From: an uncultured Collinsella sp.
Lineage (GTDB): Bacteria; Actinomycetota; Coriobacteriia; Coriobacteriales; Coriobacteriaceae
NCBI GenBank assembly: GCA_902470915.1
Contig: CABRIB010000033.1
Span: forward strand, 1-18,676
DNA length: 18,676 nucleotides
Direction: 5' to 3'
A model generated the notes under the pieces. That model was not told the origin of the DNA and ran no database searches. It saw only the letters and a program-made list of their open reading frames with translations. Below are positions 6,666 to 15,164 of the stretch, piece after piece (position 1 is the stretch's first letter; each line of letters begins with the position of its first letter). A program made the position numbers and the translations under genes.

Positions 6666-9600
6666 ATGGCGCAGGGGACGTTTGTGCAGGCGCTTCGCAA
6701 GGAGGCGGCGCTCGGCAGTACCTTTATGAAGGGGCGTTCGCTCATGCTCAACGGCGCCGTGCTGTCGTTTGAGGACTCCGGCTCGCGCTTCTCCAAAAAT
6801 GTGACTATCGAGGGCACGGTGCGCGGCTCGCGCGGCGACCTGTACAAGACACACGTGGCGCTCGACATGGACGAGCACGAGGTGATCGACTACGACTGCG
6901 ATTGCCCCGCTGCCTATCGCTACCCCGGCATGTGCAAGCACGCCATCGCCACGGCGTTGGCGTACCTGGACGCCAGCGGTGCCGAGCCCGTCGAGGGCCT
7001 GCGCACGCCGGTCCGCACGTTTACGGCGCAGCCGAAACAGACCGCGCGCACCGCGCCCAAAGCGCCGGCCGTCAATCCCAACTTTCCCTTTCCGGCGCCC
7101 GTCCCCACGAGTCCCAGCCTCATGGCGGCGCTCTCCGATCTTTCGGACGCGCGCATGGATGAGCTGGCGAGCATGCGCCGCAAGCTCGCCGGCAGTGTGG
7201 ATCCCGATGCCCCCAAGGCGGTGTTGGAGCCCTCGCTGGTGCCGTACTACAATCCACTGTTTGCCGACCGCTTTAGCTGGGCGCTCGAGTTCCGCATTCG
7301 CTGCGGTTCGGTGTCCTACGTGGTCAAGGATATCGACGGCATGGCCGACGCCTATGTCCGAGGCGGCACCTTCTCGTACGGCAAGAAGCTCACGTTTGTC
7401 CATACGCCCGAAGCCTTCGAGGACGTGTCGACAAAGCTGCTCAACCTTGTCGTGACGACAGTTGCCTATCTCGATGACATCACAAGCTCGCGTTCGGCGT
7501 CGTACGACTTTGCCCGCAGCGGTTTTGTCGCCGAGCGTCAGTTGCCGCTGTCCGAGCATAGCATCGTATATGTGCTGGACCTGTTGCGCGGCCAGACCAT
7601 CTCTTTTGAGCCCGCCTGGTCGCGGGGGACGACGACGCATCGCACCTATGACGTCGCGGTTGAGATGCCTCCGGAAGGGGAGGACGAGGCGCTGTCTAAG
7701 CGCCCACCGCTCCTTGCCGCCAAAATCGCGCCGGCGGCTGGTGGCAGCTACGATCTGCGCCTGCCGGCCGATGCATACTGCTTTGCTTCGGGCGACGTTG
7801 CCTATCTGGTCGACACCCGCCGTGCGCGCCGCGTCGATGTAGCGTTTGCCCAGCATGCGGCGCCGTTCCTATCGCGCTTACTGCCCTGTCGCACGCCGAT
7901 CCATATCGCTGTCGACCAGGTGGGGGAGTTCTGTCGTATGGCGCTGCCCATTTTGCGCGACTACACCGACCTTACCGCGCCCGCCGCGCTCGATAACGTG
8001 GCGCCCGAGCCGAGCTTTGCTATGGCAATCGGCGTCGACGATGGGCTCGTGACCTGCAAAATTACGGTTACCTACGGCGACTGGTCGGCAGACCTCTTTA
8101 GTCTGGGCGCTCCGGGCAGCCCCTTCGAAGAGCAGCGCCCGGGCGTGCCGCCCCGCGACGAGGTGGCAGAGTTTCGCGTTATGGATACGGCGGCCCTGTA
8201 TTTCGACTTTTACGAGGGCGGTCTGGCGTTTGAGGAACGCGATGACGAGAGCTTGTTCTGCCTGCTGACCGAGGGCCTGTCTGCCCTGTCCGAGTTGGGT
8301 GAGGTTATGCTCAGCGACCGTCTGCGCCAGATTTCGGTCCGTCCCGCGCCCAAGCTTTCGGTGCGTGCGACCGTCAAGAGCAACCTGCTCGATGTTGAAT
8401 TGGGCGCGAGCGGTCTTTCGGCGGCCGACCTTGCCATCTATCTGGACTCGTACAAGCGCCACCAGACGTTTGCGCGCCTTACGTCCGGCGACATCATTCG
8501 CCTGGACGAGGGCGCCCGCGCCGCGTTTGGCCTTGCCGAGGACCTGGGTGTCGATGCTGTCGACCTGCTCGACGGCGTGTCGCTCCCCGCGTCGAGTACC
8601 CTGTTCGTCGATAGCATGCTTGCGCGCACGCCGGCGCTTGAGGCCGATCGCGACGCTGCGTTCCGCCGTGCCGTCGAGCGTCTGGACACGCTCGGCAAGA
8701 TGGACTTTACGGTGCCGGTCTCGCTCAAGGCCACACTGCGCGGCTATCAGGTCGACGGCTACCAGTGGCTCGGCTCGCTCGAACACCTGGGCCTTGGCGG
8801 CATCCTGGCCGACGACATGGGCCTGGGCAAAACGCTCCAGATGATCGCGCATATCCTGGCGCGCGTGGAGGCGGGGGACACCAAGCCCACGCTCGTGGTA
8901 TGCCCGGCCTCACTCGTGTACAACTGGACTGCCGAGCTGGAGCGCTTTGCGCCCTCGCTCGATGTGTGCGCCATCGTGGGCGCCAAGGCGCAGCGTCGCG
9001 TACAGATTGCCGGCGTGGCCGAGCATAACGTGGTCGTGACGTCGTATGACCTTATGCGGCGCGATATCGACGAGTACGTCGAGCAGGACTTTGCCCGTGC
9101 GGTGCTCGATGAGGCCCAGTACATTAAAAACCCGCTCACCCAGGTGGCGCGCGCCGCAAAGCGCTTGCCTGCCGGCGTGCGCTTTGCCCTGACGGGCACG
9201 CCCATCGAAAACCGCCTATCCGAGCTCTGGAGCATCTTCGACTTTTTAATGCCGGGCCTGCTCGGCACGCGTGAATCGTTTGCAAAGCGCTTCGAAAGCC
9301 CGGTCGAGCATGCCGAGGGCGACAGTGCCGCTCGCCTGCAAGCGCTCGTGTCGCCGTTTGTGCTGCGCCGTGTCAAGGAAGACGTGGTGGCCGACCTGCC
9401 CGAGAAGATCGAGGATACGGTCATGGCGCAGCTCACCGGCGAGCAGCGCAAGCTCTACCTGGCCAACCAGGACCGTATCGCCCAACAGGTGCAGCACCGC
9501 GAGTCATCCGAGTTTAAGAAAGACAAGCTCAAGGTGCTCGCCGAGCTCACCAAGCTGCGCCAGATCTGCTGCGACCCGCGTCTACACTACGAGGATTACA

Positions 9601-10130
9601 AGGCGGGGAGCGCCAAACTCGATACGTGCATGGAGCTCGTGCACGGCGCCCACGACGGCGGACATCGCATCCTGTTGTTCAGCCAGTTTACGGGTATGCT
9701 CGATATCATCGGTAAGCGCTTGGCCAAGGAGGACATCGTCTTCCTTAAGCTCACGGGCGCTTCGTCTAAGGAGAGCCGCGCCAAGATGGTCGCGCAGTTC
9801 CAAGCGGGCGAGGTTCCGGTCTTTTTGATTTCGCTTAAGGCGGGCGGCGTGGGCCTTAACCTGACGGCTGCCGACGTGGTCATCCACTACGACCCGTGGT
9901 GGAACGTGGCGGCGCAGGACCAAGCGACTGACCGTGCACACCGTATTGGCCAGCAACATACCGTGACCGTGTACAAGCTCATCGCCAAGGACACGATCGA
10001 GGAGCGCATTATGCAGATGCAGGAGTCCAAGCGCGATCTGGTCAACAGCGTGCTCGGCGGCGACGGCATCTCGTCGGCACTGTTCACGCGCGAGGATGTC
10101 CTGGCGCTGCTCGGCGGCGACGGGCGCTAG
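6666..10130 (+). CDS. SWIM zinc finger SNF2-family DNA helicase/translocase
   Basis: A 1154-residue SNF2/HepA-type ATPase that would move along double-stranded DNA and remodel protein-DNA complexes. A SWIM zinc finger lies near the N-terminus: C78-x-C80, then C90-x-H92. A long middle region (about 130-670) has no motif I recognise. The SNF2 motor follows: motif I DDMGLGKT with Lys722, motif II as a DEAQ box at 815-818, LTGTPIENRLSELWSI, and in the second RecA lobe LLFSQFTGMLDI, SLKAGGVGLNLT and the closing DRAHRIGQ. The start is ATG 6666, five bases after GGAGG (6656-6660); an upstream in-frame GTG at 6648 has no ribosome site and touches the inverted repeat. Related bacterial SWIM-SNF2 proteins are common, but their cellular job is poorly known. 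Confidence 0.92.
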   Translation: MAQGTFVQALRKEAALGSTFMKGRSLMLNGAVLSFEDSGSRFSKNVTIEGTVRGSRGDLYKTHVALDMDEHEVIDYDCDCPAAYRYPGMCKHAIATALAYLDASGAEPVEGLRTPVRTFTAQPKQTARTAPKAPAVNPNFPFPAPVPTSPSLMAALSDLSDARMDELASMRRKLAGSVDPDAPKAVLEPSLVPYYNPLFADRFSWALEFRIRCGSVSYVVKDIDGMADAYVRGGTFSYGKKLTFVHTPEAFEDVSTKLLNLVVTTVAYLDDITSSRSASYDFARSGFVAERQLPLSEHSIVYVLDLLRGQTISFEPAWSRGTTTHRTYDVAVEMPPEGEDEALSKRPPLLAAKIAPAAGGSYDLRLPADAYCFASGDVAYLVDTRRARRVDVAFAQHAAPFLSRLLPCRTPIHIAVDQVGEFCRMALPILRDYTDLTAPAALDNVAPEPSFAMAIGVDDGLVTCKITVTYGDWSADLFSLGAPGSPFEEQRPGVPPRDEVAEFRVMDTAALYFDFYEGGLAFEERDDESLFCLLTEGLSALSELGEVMLSDRLRQISVRPAPKLSVRATVKSNLLDVELGASGLSAADLAIYLDSYKRHQTFARLTSGDIIRLDEGARAAFGLAEDLGVDAVDLLDGVSLPASSTLFVDSMLARTPALEADRDAAFRRAVERLDTLGKMDFTVPVSLKATLRGYQVDGYQWLGSLEHLGLGGILADDMGLGKTLQMIAHILARVEAGDTKPTLVVCPASLVYNWTAELERFAPSLDVCAIVGAKAQRRVQIAGVAEHNVVVTSYDLMRRDIDEYVEQDFARAVLDEAQYIKNPLTQVARAAKRLPAGVRFALTGTPIENRLSELWSIFDFLMPGLLGTRESFAKRFESPVEHAEGDSAARLQALVSPFVLRRVKEDVVADLPEKIEDTVMAQLTGEQRKLYLANQDRIAQQVQHRESSEFKKDKLKVLAELTKLRQICCDPRLHYEDYKAGSAKLDTCMELVHGAHDGGHRILLFSQFTGMLDIIGKRLAKEDIVFLKLTGASSKESRAKMVAQFQAGEVPVFLISLKAGGVGLNLTAADVVIHYDPWWNVAAQDQATDRAHRIGQQHTVTVYKLIAKDTIEERIMQMQESKRDLVNSVLGGDGISSALFTREDVLALLGGDGR

Positions 10131-10295
10131 CCGCGCGCGGGGTGGGACTGCTGGAGTGGGCAGGACGGTCGACGCATTTTGGCCCGACCGCTTGCCTGAT
10201 CCGTTATGTGTTCATTTGCAATGCCGTGGATGGTTTGTCTGCCTTTGGGCATAAGAACCATCGAGAACATTGGCACATCAGCAAAGGAGAACATC
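10131..10295. other. Intergenic leader of the superoxide reductase gene
   Basis: A weak -10-like TAAGAA (10252-10257) lies 38 bases before the ATG at 10296, without a recognisable -35. AAAGGAG at 10283-10289 is the ribosome site. No terminator is visible after the SNF2 gene, so read-through is possible. Confidence 0.3.
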
Positions 10296-10658
10296 ATGGC
10301 GAAATTCTTTAAGGACCCCGACGGTAAGCTCATCGCTGCCCTTGGCGACGGCGTTGCGACCCCTGCCGGTTGCACGGAGCTGACCGCAAACACTGAGGAC
10401 GCGGCGCATGAGAAGCACGTGCCTGTTGTCGAGACCGAGCGCGACGGTCACGTGATTCGCGCCCGCGTTGGCTCGGTCGAGCACCCCAGCCTGCCCGAGC
10501 ACTACATTGAGTGGATCGCCCTTGAGGCCGAGGGCCGCTTAGAGGTCCATTACCTTGAGCCCGGCATGAAACCCGCGACGTTTTTCGCGGGCGGCTTCAA
10601 GACCGGTACCGTCTATGCCTACTGCAACCTGCACGGGCTGTGGTCCGCGACATTCTAG
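10296..10658 (+). CDS. Desulfoferrodoxin-family superoxide reductase lacking the desulforedoxin centre
   Basis: A 120-residue protein that would reduce superoxide to hydrogen peroxide in the cytosol without making oxygen, a usual anaerobe defence. All ligands of the active-site Fe(His)4Cys centre are present: H41, H63, H69, H113 and C110 (YCNLHG), with the conserved Glu39-Lys40 beside the first. The N-terminal domain aligns with desulforedoxin but its four cysteines are mostly gone: where CxxC is expected there is Asp-Pro-Asp-Gly (7-10), and where Cys-Cys is expected there is Gly25-Cys26. It therefore resembles forms that keep only the catalytic centre. The start is ATG 10296, six bases after AAAGGAG; the in-frame ATG at 10206 would add 30 unconserved residues. 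A terminator follows at 10704. The electron donor is not in the window. Confidence 0.93.
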   Translation: MAKFFKDPDGKLIAALGDGVATPAGCTELTANTEDAAHEKHVPVVETERDGHVIRARVGSVEHPSLPEHYIEWIALEAEGRLEVHYLEPGMKPATFFAGGFKTGTVYAYCNLHGLWSATF

Positions 10659-10703
10659 GAGCGCGCCCCCGCTCGGGGTATCATAGCTAGCATATGCACA
10701 TGC

Positions 10704-10736
10704 AAGCGCCGGCTGCATTATGCGGTCGGCGCTTTT
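10704..10736 (+). terminator. Intrinsic terminator after the superoxide reductase gene
   Basis: AAGCGCCG (10704-10711) pairs with CGGCGCTT (10727-10734) over a 15-base loop and runs into TTTT (10733-10736). A promoter-like TATCAT (10679-10684) lies just upstream, so the hairpin could instead act in the leader of the next gene. Confidence 0.75.
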
Positions 10737-10775
10737 ACTACGATTTTGATGGTTTACGACGGAAAGGGCTGGGCC

Positions 10776-12761
10776 ATGAAGCTCGCGCTTGCACAGATCG
10801 ATATGCGCCTGGGTGATATTGAGGGCATTTGCGGCCGCATCGAGGACCAGGCTCGTCTGGCCCACGAGCGCGGGGCGCGCGTGCTGTGCGTTCCGGCTCC
10901 GCTCTTTATGGGCGCCATGCCCGGTGGCCTGGTGGGCGCTGCCGACTTTGAGCACGACGTGCTTGCCGGTTTGACTGGTGTCGCCGAGCGTATCCAGGAG
11001 CTTGACATGATCTGCATCGTGCCCGCGGCGGTTTCGTTTGAGGGCCAACCGCTGCTCGACTACATGATGCTCAAGGACGGTCATGTGGTGCCGGCGCGTT
11101 CGAGCATTGCCCTGCAGCGTGGCGAGAACAACGACACGCGTTGGGCGCCGCCGGTGTTCGACGTGGACGGCGTGCGCATCGCCGTGATTTTTGACTTGGA
11201 CCGCGAGCTCGAGATGTTGCCGACCGGCGTCGACCTCATCGCGTATTTCCAATTCAACGCGTTTGACATGACCGACCGCGAGACTGCCGCCATTGCCGCC
11301 GTTCGCAGCGGCGCCTACCGCAAGATCGCATCCAAGCGCAGCGTGTGGTTTGCCTGCATGGCGCCGGTCGGTGCCTATGACGAGTCGGTGTATACCGGCG
11401 GTTCGTTTGTGCTCGACGACTGCGGTCGCGTGGTGGCCCAGGCGCCGTGTTTTGAGGAGAGCCTGCTGGTTCAGGAGATTCAGCGCGGCGTGATGCTCGA
11501 TGCCCTGGAAGATCACGAACTGCCCGAGTTCCGTTCCGAGGAGTGGTTGTGGCAGGCGCTGGTGCTCGCCGTGCGCGACAACGCTCGGGCCCACGGTGCG
11601 TCGCGTGCTGTGGTGGCACTCGAGGGTGACCTGCCGTCATCCCTGCTGGCGGCGCTGGCCGTTGACGCTCTGGGTCCGCGTAACGTAATTGGCCTGGTGC
11701 TGGGGCGCAACCGTATCTTTACGCCGGCGCAGGAGGAGGCCGAGGCTGCCCGCTGTGCCGCCGTCCGCGCCATTGCCGAGCGTCTGCACATTCGCACTGT
11801 CGAGCGCGATGCACCGGATGCGGCGCGTGTGCTCGATCGCGACGTGTCGGCGAGCGATGCCGAGCGTCTGCGCTCGCGCACGCTGGGCCTCATGCTGGAG
11901 GACACGGCGCTCGAGCTGGGTGCGATGGCGCTGAGCCCGCTGTCCAAAACCGAGTATGCGCTGGCGGCGCCGGCGCTTTGCGGCGGTTACCAGGGCGACT
12001 TTGCGCCCTTTGGCGATGTGTACCTGTCGACGCTTGAGTTTGTGGCGCGTGTGCGCAACCGCACGTCTGCCGTGGTGCCCCAAGAGCTCGTGACGCTCAA
12101 CGCGGTGGAAGATTGTATGGAGCGCGTGCTGGCGCAGGCGCTCTCGACGCTCGACGGTCCGGTCGATATGCTCGACCGCGCGGCACAGCTGCTCGGCGGG
12201 CTTGAGCCGGGTGAGGTCGATGGCGCGCTCGAGGCGCACGTGGACCGCAATCGAGCTTTCGACGACATCCCGATGGCCGCCGGCAAGCCCGAGGCTTGCT
12301 CGCTGCTGCTGATGCTCGTGCGTCAGGGCGAGGCCGCCCGCCGCATGCTGCCGACGGCGCCGATCGTCTCGGCCCGTTCGTTTGTTGAGCGCGCCTGGCC
12401 GTACATGCTCGCGTGGTCCGACCTGGGGCTGAGCGGCAAGGAACGCATGACGGTCGATGCGCTGGCGCGCGCCGAGGTGAACCGCTTTGCCGACGAGGAT
12501 ACAAGCGAGCGCATGCGTGGCGAGATGATGGGCATATTGGGTGACCTGTTGGGCATTTCGCCCGACCAGATGGAGGAGCTGCGCTCTGAGGACGGTCAGC
12601 GTCGTTTACACGAGGGAATGAAGAAGTTCGAGGGCGAGGTTCAGGACGCCATCGATAAGATGATGGGCGGTCAGGGCGGCTCGCAAGGTAGTCCCCAGGG
12701 TGGCCCGATGCCGCATCCGCCGGTTGATCCGAGGCAGTTCCCATTCTTTAGCCAGAACTAG
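10776..12761 (+). CDS. NadE-like protein with degenerate glutaminase and synthetase sites (probable pseudoenzyme)
   Basis: A 661-residue protein with the two-domain plan of glutamine-dependent NAD+ synthetase: an N-terminal nitrilase-like domain (about 1-235) and an NAD-synthase-like domain (about 260-550). The key residues are missing. The nitrilase Glu in the usual FPEL is Ala41 (VPAPL), the Lys position reads ARSSIAL (108-113), and the nucleophile Cys is Phe139 (AVIFDLD). The ATP-loop SGGxDS is replaced by E283-G-D-L-P-S288, although the flanking SLLAALAVDALGPRNVIG is clearly NadE. Later NadE landmarks are recognisable but altered (PLSKTEY, GDFAPFGDVY). Residues about 550-661 are an extra helical tail ending in a Gly/Gln/Pro-rich segment. 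The start is ATG 10776 after GGAAAGGG (10761-10768). The frame is intact with neighbour-like codon use, so it looks maintained. A regulatory or binding role is possible; NAD synthesis is unlikely from these residues. Confidence 0.8.
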   Translation: MKLALAQIDMRLGDIEGICGRIEDQARLAHERGARVLCVPAPLFMGAMPGGLVGAADFEHDVLAGLTGVAERIQELDMICIVPAAVSFEGQPLLDYMMLKDGHVVPARSSIALQRGENNDTRWAPPVFDVDGVRIAVIFDLDRELEMLPTGVDLIAYFQFNAFDMTDRETAAIAAVRSGAYRKIASKRSVWFACMAPVGAYDESVYTGGSFVLDDCGRVVAQAPCFEESLLVQEIQRGVMLDALEDHELPEFRSEEWLWQALVLAVRDNARAHGASRAVVALEGDLPSSLLAALAVDALGPRNVIGLVLGRNRIFTPAQEEAEAARCAAVRAIAERLHIRTVERDAPDAARVLDRDVSASDAERLRSRTLGLMLEDTALELGAMALSPLSKTEYALAAPALCGGYQGDFAPFGDVYLSTLEFVARVRNRTSAVVPQELVTLNAVEDCMERVLAQALSTLDGPVDMLDRAAQLLGGLEPGEVDGALEAHVDRNRAFDDIPMAAGKPEACSLLLMLVRQGEAARRMLPTAPIVSARSFVERAWPYMLAWSDLGLSGKERMTVDALARAEVNRFADEDTSERMRGEMMGILGDLLGISPDQMEELRSEDGQRRLHEGMKKFEGEVQDAIDKMMGGQGGSQGSPQGGPMPHPPVDPRQFPFFSQN

Positions 12762-12800
12762 GGCAGAAGCAATCTTGCTTTAAGCATCTTGGCCCCGTTG

Positions 12801-12823
12801 TGTTATTCTAGAACAGACGTTCG
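12801..12823 (+). promoter_or_regulatory. Extended -10 and LexA-type SOS box upstream of ruvC
   Basis: TGTTATTCT (12801-12809) is an extended -10 (TGn plus TATTCT). Directly after it, GAAC-AGAC-GTTC (12811-12822) matches the Gram-positive LexA/DinR operator GAAC-N4-GTTC exactly, in A...G flanks close to CGAAC...GTTCG. LexA bound here would cover the transcription start. An outer inverted repeat GGCCCCG/CGGGGCC (12791-12797, 12835-12841) encloses the site. Confidence 0.75.
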
Positions 12824-12878
12824 TGAATGATGCGCGGGGCCTTGTCTTGCGCTGTGCTTGTGGCGAGGGGAGGTTGGC

Positions 12879-13400
12879 TTGGTTATCTTGGGCATCGACC
12901 CCGGTTTGGCTCATACGGGTTGGGGGATTATCGAGGAGCGGCGTGGCGAGGTTCGCTGCCGTGCCTACGGCTGCATCGAGACCAGTGCCGGAAGTCCGCT
13001 CGCGGTGCGCCTGTCGCATATCGCCCATGACCTTAAGGATGTCGTCGAGCGTTATCGACCCGACACGGCTGCTGTCGAGAGCATTTACTTTGGTGCCAAC
13101 GTTCGTTCGGCCATCCCCACGGCGCATGCCCGCGGTGCTGCGCTTGTGGCGCTTTCGGAGTGCGCGCTCGAGATTGGCGAGTACACGCCCATGCAGATCA
13201 AACAGGCTGTGGTGGGCACCGGCGCCGCGGACAAGCGGCAGGTCGCCTACATGGTACGCACGCTCACGCAGCTCGACCACGACCCGCATCCCGACCATGC
13301 CGCCGATGCCCTGGCTTGCGCCATATGCCACGTAAACCTCAGCCGCACCCGCGCCCTCACCGGTGGCGAGTTCTATCAACAGAGAGGAACCGGATACTGA
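12879..13400 (+). CDS. ruvC: Crossover junction endodeoxyribonuclease RuvC
   Basis: RuvC resolves Holliday junctions by paired nicks, working with the RuvAB motor. The protein is 173 residues, the usual length. I place the start at TTG 12879, five bases after the strong site GAGGGGAGG (12865-12873), which gives the family N-terminus MVILGIDPG; the upstream TTG at 12858 would precede the ribosome site. Active-site residues are D7, E67, and H140 with D143 in PDHAADAL. E. coli has Asp at the third position, but His occurs there in Thermus RuvC, so activity is expected. The ruvC stop overlaps the ruvA start by one base (TGATG), so the two are probably translated together. Confidence 0.95.
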   Translation: MVILGIDPGLAHTGWGIIEERRGEVRCRAYGCIETSAGSPLAVRLSHIAHDLKDVVERYRPDTAAVESIYFGANVRSAIPTAHARGAALVALSECALEIGEYTPMQIKQAVVGTGAADKRQVAYMVRTLTQLDHDPHPDHAADALACAICHVNLSRTRALTGGEFYQQRGTGY

Positions 13401-14020
13401 TGATTTCCCAGCTCCACGGAACGCTTGTCGAGGCCACGATGAGTTCTGCTGTCGTCGATGTGTCGGGCGTTGGCTTTGAGCTCGGCATCTCGGGCAGCAC
13501 TGCGGCCACGTTGCCGACGCCCGGCGGCGAGGTCCGCCTCTACACGCGTATGCAGGTGCGCGAGGACGCCATGACACTTTTCGGTTTTTCCTCAAAGGAT
13601 GAGCGCACGATGTTCGACCGGCTCGTGTCCGTCTCGGGCGTTGGCCCGCGCTTGGCGCTCGCCGTGCTTTCCACCTATACCGTGGGGCAGCTGTATTCGC
13701 TGGTGATGGCCGAGGACGACAAGGGCATGGCCAAGGTACCCGGTGTGGGCAAAAAGACAGCTCAGCGCCTGATCCTGGAACTCAAGAGCACCTTTGCCAA
13801 GGATAAGGGCTTTGTGCCGGTCGACGTGATTCCCGGACAGGTTGCGATGCCCGTGCCCGCTGCCGCTCCCTCGGCGATCGATGATGCCCGTGCGGCACTC
13901 CTTTCCATGGGCTTTAGCCCGCAGGAGACCGATGTTGCCCTGAGCGGGTATGATGGGCAGAATATGCGTGTCGAGGATCTGCTCGGCGCGGCGCTTAAGC
14001 GACTCGGAATGGATGCGTGA
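13400..14020 (+). CDS. ruvA: Holliday junction DNA helicase subunit RuvA
   Basis: RuvA is the tetrameric junction-binding subunit that loads RuvB rings on Holliday junctions. The protein has 206 residues in the three expected domains: an N-terminal OB fold beginning MISQLHGTLVEA, a central pair of helix-hairpin-helix motifs (VSVSGVGPRLALAVLS and VPGVGKKTAQRLILEL), and a C-terminal RuvB-binding helical domain (DDARAALLSMGFSPQETDVAL...DLLGAALKRLG) after a Pro/Ala-rich linker. Its ATG shares one base with the ruvC stop, and its own TGA shares one base with the ruvB ATG, so the three genes form a tightly coupled operon. Confidence 0.97.
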   Translation: MISQLHGTLVEATMSSAVVDVSGVGFELGISGSTAATLPTPGGEVRLYTRMQVREDAMTLFGFSSKDERTMFDRLVSVSGVGPRLALAVLSTYTVGQLYSLVMAEDDKGMAKVPGVGKKTAQRLILELKSTFAKDKGFVPVDVIPGQVAMPVPAAAPSAIDDARAALLSMGFSPQETDVALSGYDGQNMRVEDLLGAALKRLGMDA

Positions 14021-15087
14021 TGTGGGAAGCCGATGACTCTCAGGACCTGTGGGCGACGCCCGGCAACTCGCCGGCGGCATCCATGGCGCACGGCGAGCGC
14101 ATGGTGGGCTCGGAGCTGACGGCCGAAGACCTCGATGTCGACCGCACTTTGCGCCCCCAGCGCTTGGATGACTACTGCGGTCAGGAGCATATCAAGCAGA
14201 GCCTTCGCGTGCTCATCGAGGCAGCGCAGAGCCGCGGCGAGACGCTCGACCACGTGATCTTCTCGGGTCCTCCGGGCCTGGGCAAGACCACGCTGGCCAC
14301 CGTTATCGCCAACGAGCTGGGCGCTCAGATCAAGACGACGAGTGGTCCGGCCATCGCGCGCACCGGCGACCTGGCGGCTATCCTTACTAACTTGCAGCCG
14401 GGTGATGTGCTGTTTATCGACGAGATCCACCGCCTTAACCGTTCGGTCGAGGAGGTCCTGTACCCCGCGATGGAGGACTTTGCCCTCGATATCGTGATTG
14501 GCAAGGGTCCGGCGGCGCGCTCGATTCGCCTGGATATCCCCAAGTTTACGCTGGTAGCGGCAACGACCCGCTCGGGCATGTTGACCGGCCCGTTGCGCGA
14601 CCGCTTTGGCATTTCATATCGCCTGGATTACTACACGGTCGAGGAGCTCGCCCAGATTGTGACGCGTTCGGCAACCATCCTGGGCGTGACGATCGACCAC
14701 CCCAGTGCACTCGAGATCGGCTCGCGTTCGCGCGGCACGCCACGTCTTGCCAACCGCCTGCTCAAGCGCGTGCGCGACTATGCGCAGGTGCGCGGCAACG
14801 GCCCCATCGAGCTCGATATCTGCCGTCAGGCACTCGAGTTCTTTGAGATCGACGAGCTCGGCCTGGACTGGATGGATATTCGCATTTTGGAGACGCTCGC
14901 CAAGACGTTCTCCGGTCGTGCCGTGGGACTTACGACCCTTGCCAGCGCGGTGGGCGAGGACCCGGGCACGCTCGAGGATGTCTATGAGCCCTATTTGCTG
15001 CAGTGCGGGTTGATGATTCGTACGCCGCAGGGCCGTCAGGCAACCCTTCGCACCTTTGAGCACCTGGGGATTGAACCTACCGTTTAG
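14020..15087 (+). CDS. ruvB: Holliday junction branch migration ATPase RuvB
   Basis: RuvB is the AAA+ hexamer that drives branch migration. The protein has 355 residues, with Walker A GPPGLGKT at 83-90 (Lys89), Walker B DVLFIDEIHR at 129-138 (Asp134, Glu135), the sensor/arginine-finger segment ATTRSGMLTGPLRDRFG, and a C-terminal winged-helix domain (LDWMDIRILETL...GRAVGLTTLASAVGEDPGTLEDVYEPYLLQ). I chose ATG 14020, which overlaps the ruvA stop as TGATG, matching the ruvC-ruvA junction; GTG 14017 is one codon upstream and remains possible. The first ~35 residues, before the conserved LRPQRLDDYCGQ, are a variable extension. No hairpin terminator is seen after it. Confidence 0.97.
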   Translation: MWEADDSQDLWATPGNSPAASMAHGERMVGSELTAEDLDVDRTLRPQRLDDYCGQEHIKQSLRVLIEAAQSRGETLDHVIFSGPPGLGKTTLATVIANELGAQIKTTSGPAIARTGDLAAILTNLQPGDVLFIDEIHRLNRSVEEVLYPAMEDFALDIVIGKGPAARSIRLDIPKFTLVAATTRSGMLTGPLRDRFGISYRLDYYTVEELAQIVTRSATILGVTIDHPSALEIGSRSRGTPRLANRLLKRVRDYAQVRGNGPIELDICRQALEFFEIDELGLDWMDIRILETLAKTFSGRAVGLTTLASAVGEDPGTLEDVYEPYLLQCGLMIRTPQGRQATLRTFEHLGIEPTV

Positions 15088-15164
15088 GGCGCTTTATTTT
15101 GGCGGGCTGTTGGGCTATCGCTGGGCATCGGGTAAACATATCGCCGTTCATCGGTTATGGGCGT

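Noticed and set aside
6639..7856. A 405-codon minus-strand frame, and similar ones at 7878-8852 and 10539-11594
   Set aside because: They are antisense shadows of the SNF2, superoxide reductase and NadE-like genes, with no recognisable domains.
10206..10295. Upstream in-frame start for the superoxide reductase
   Set aside because: It would add 30 unconserved residues before the family N-terminus; the ATG at 10296 has a good ribosome site.
12858..12878. Upstream TTG start for ruvC
   Set aside because: The ribosome site GAGGGGAGG lies after it, and the protein family begins MxILGIDPG, which the TTG at 12879 gives.
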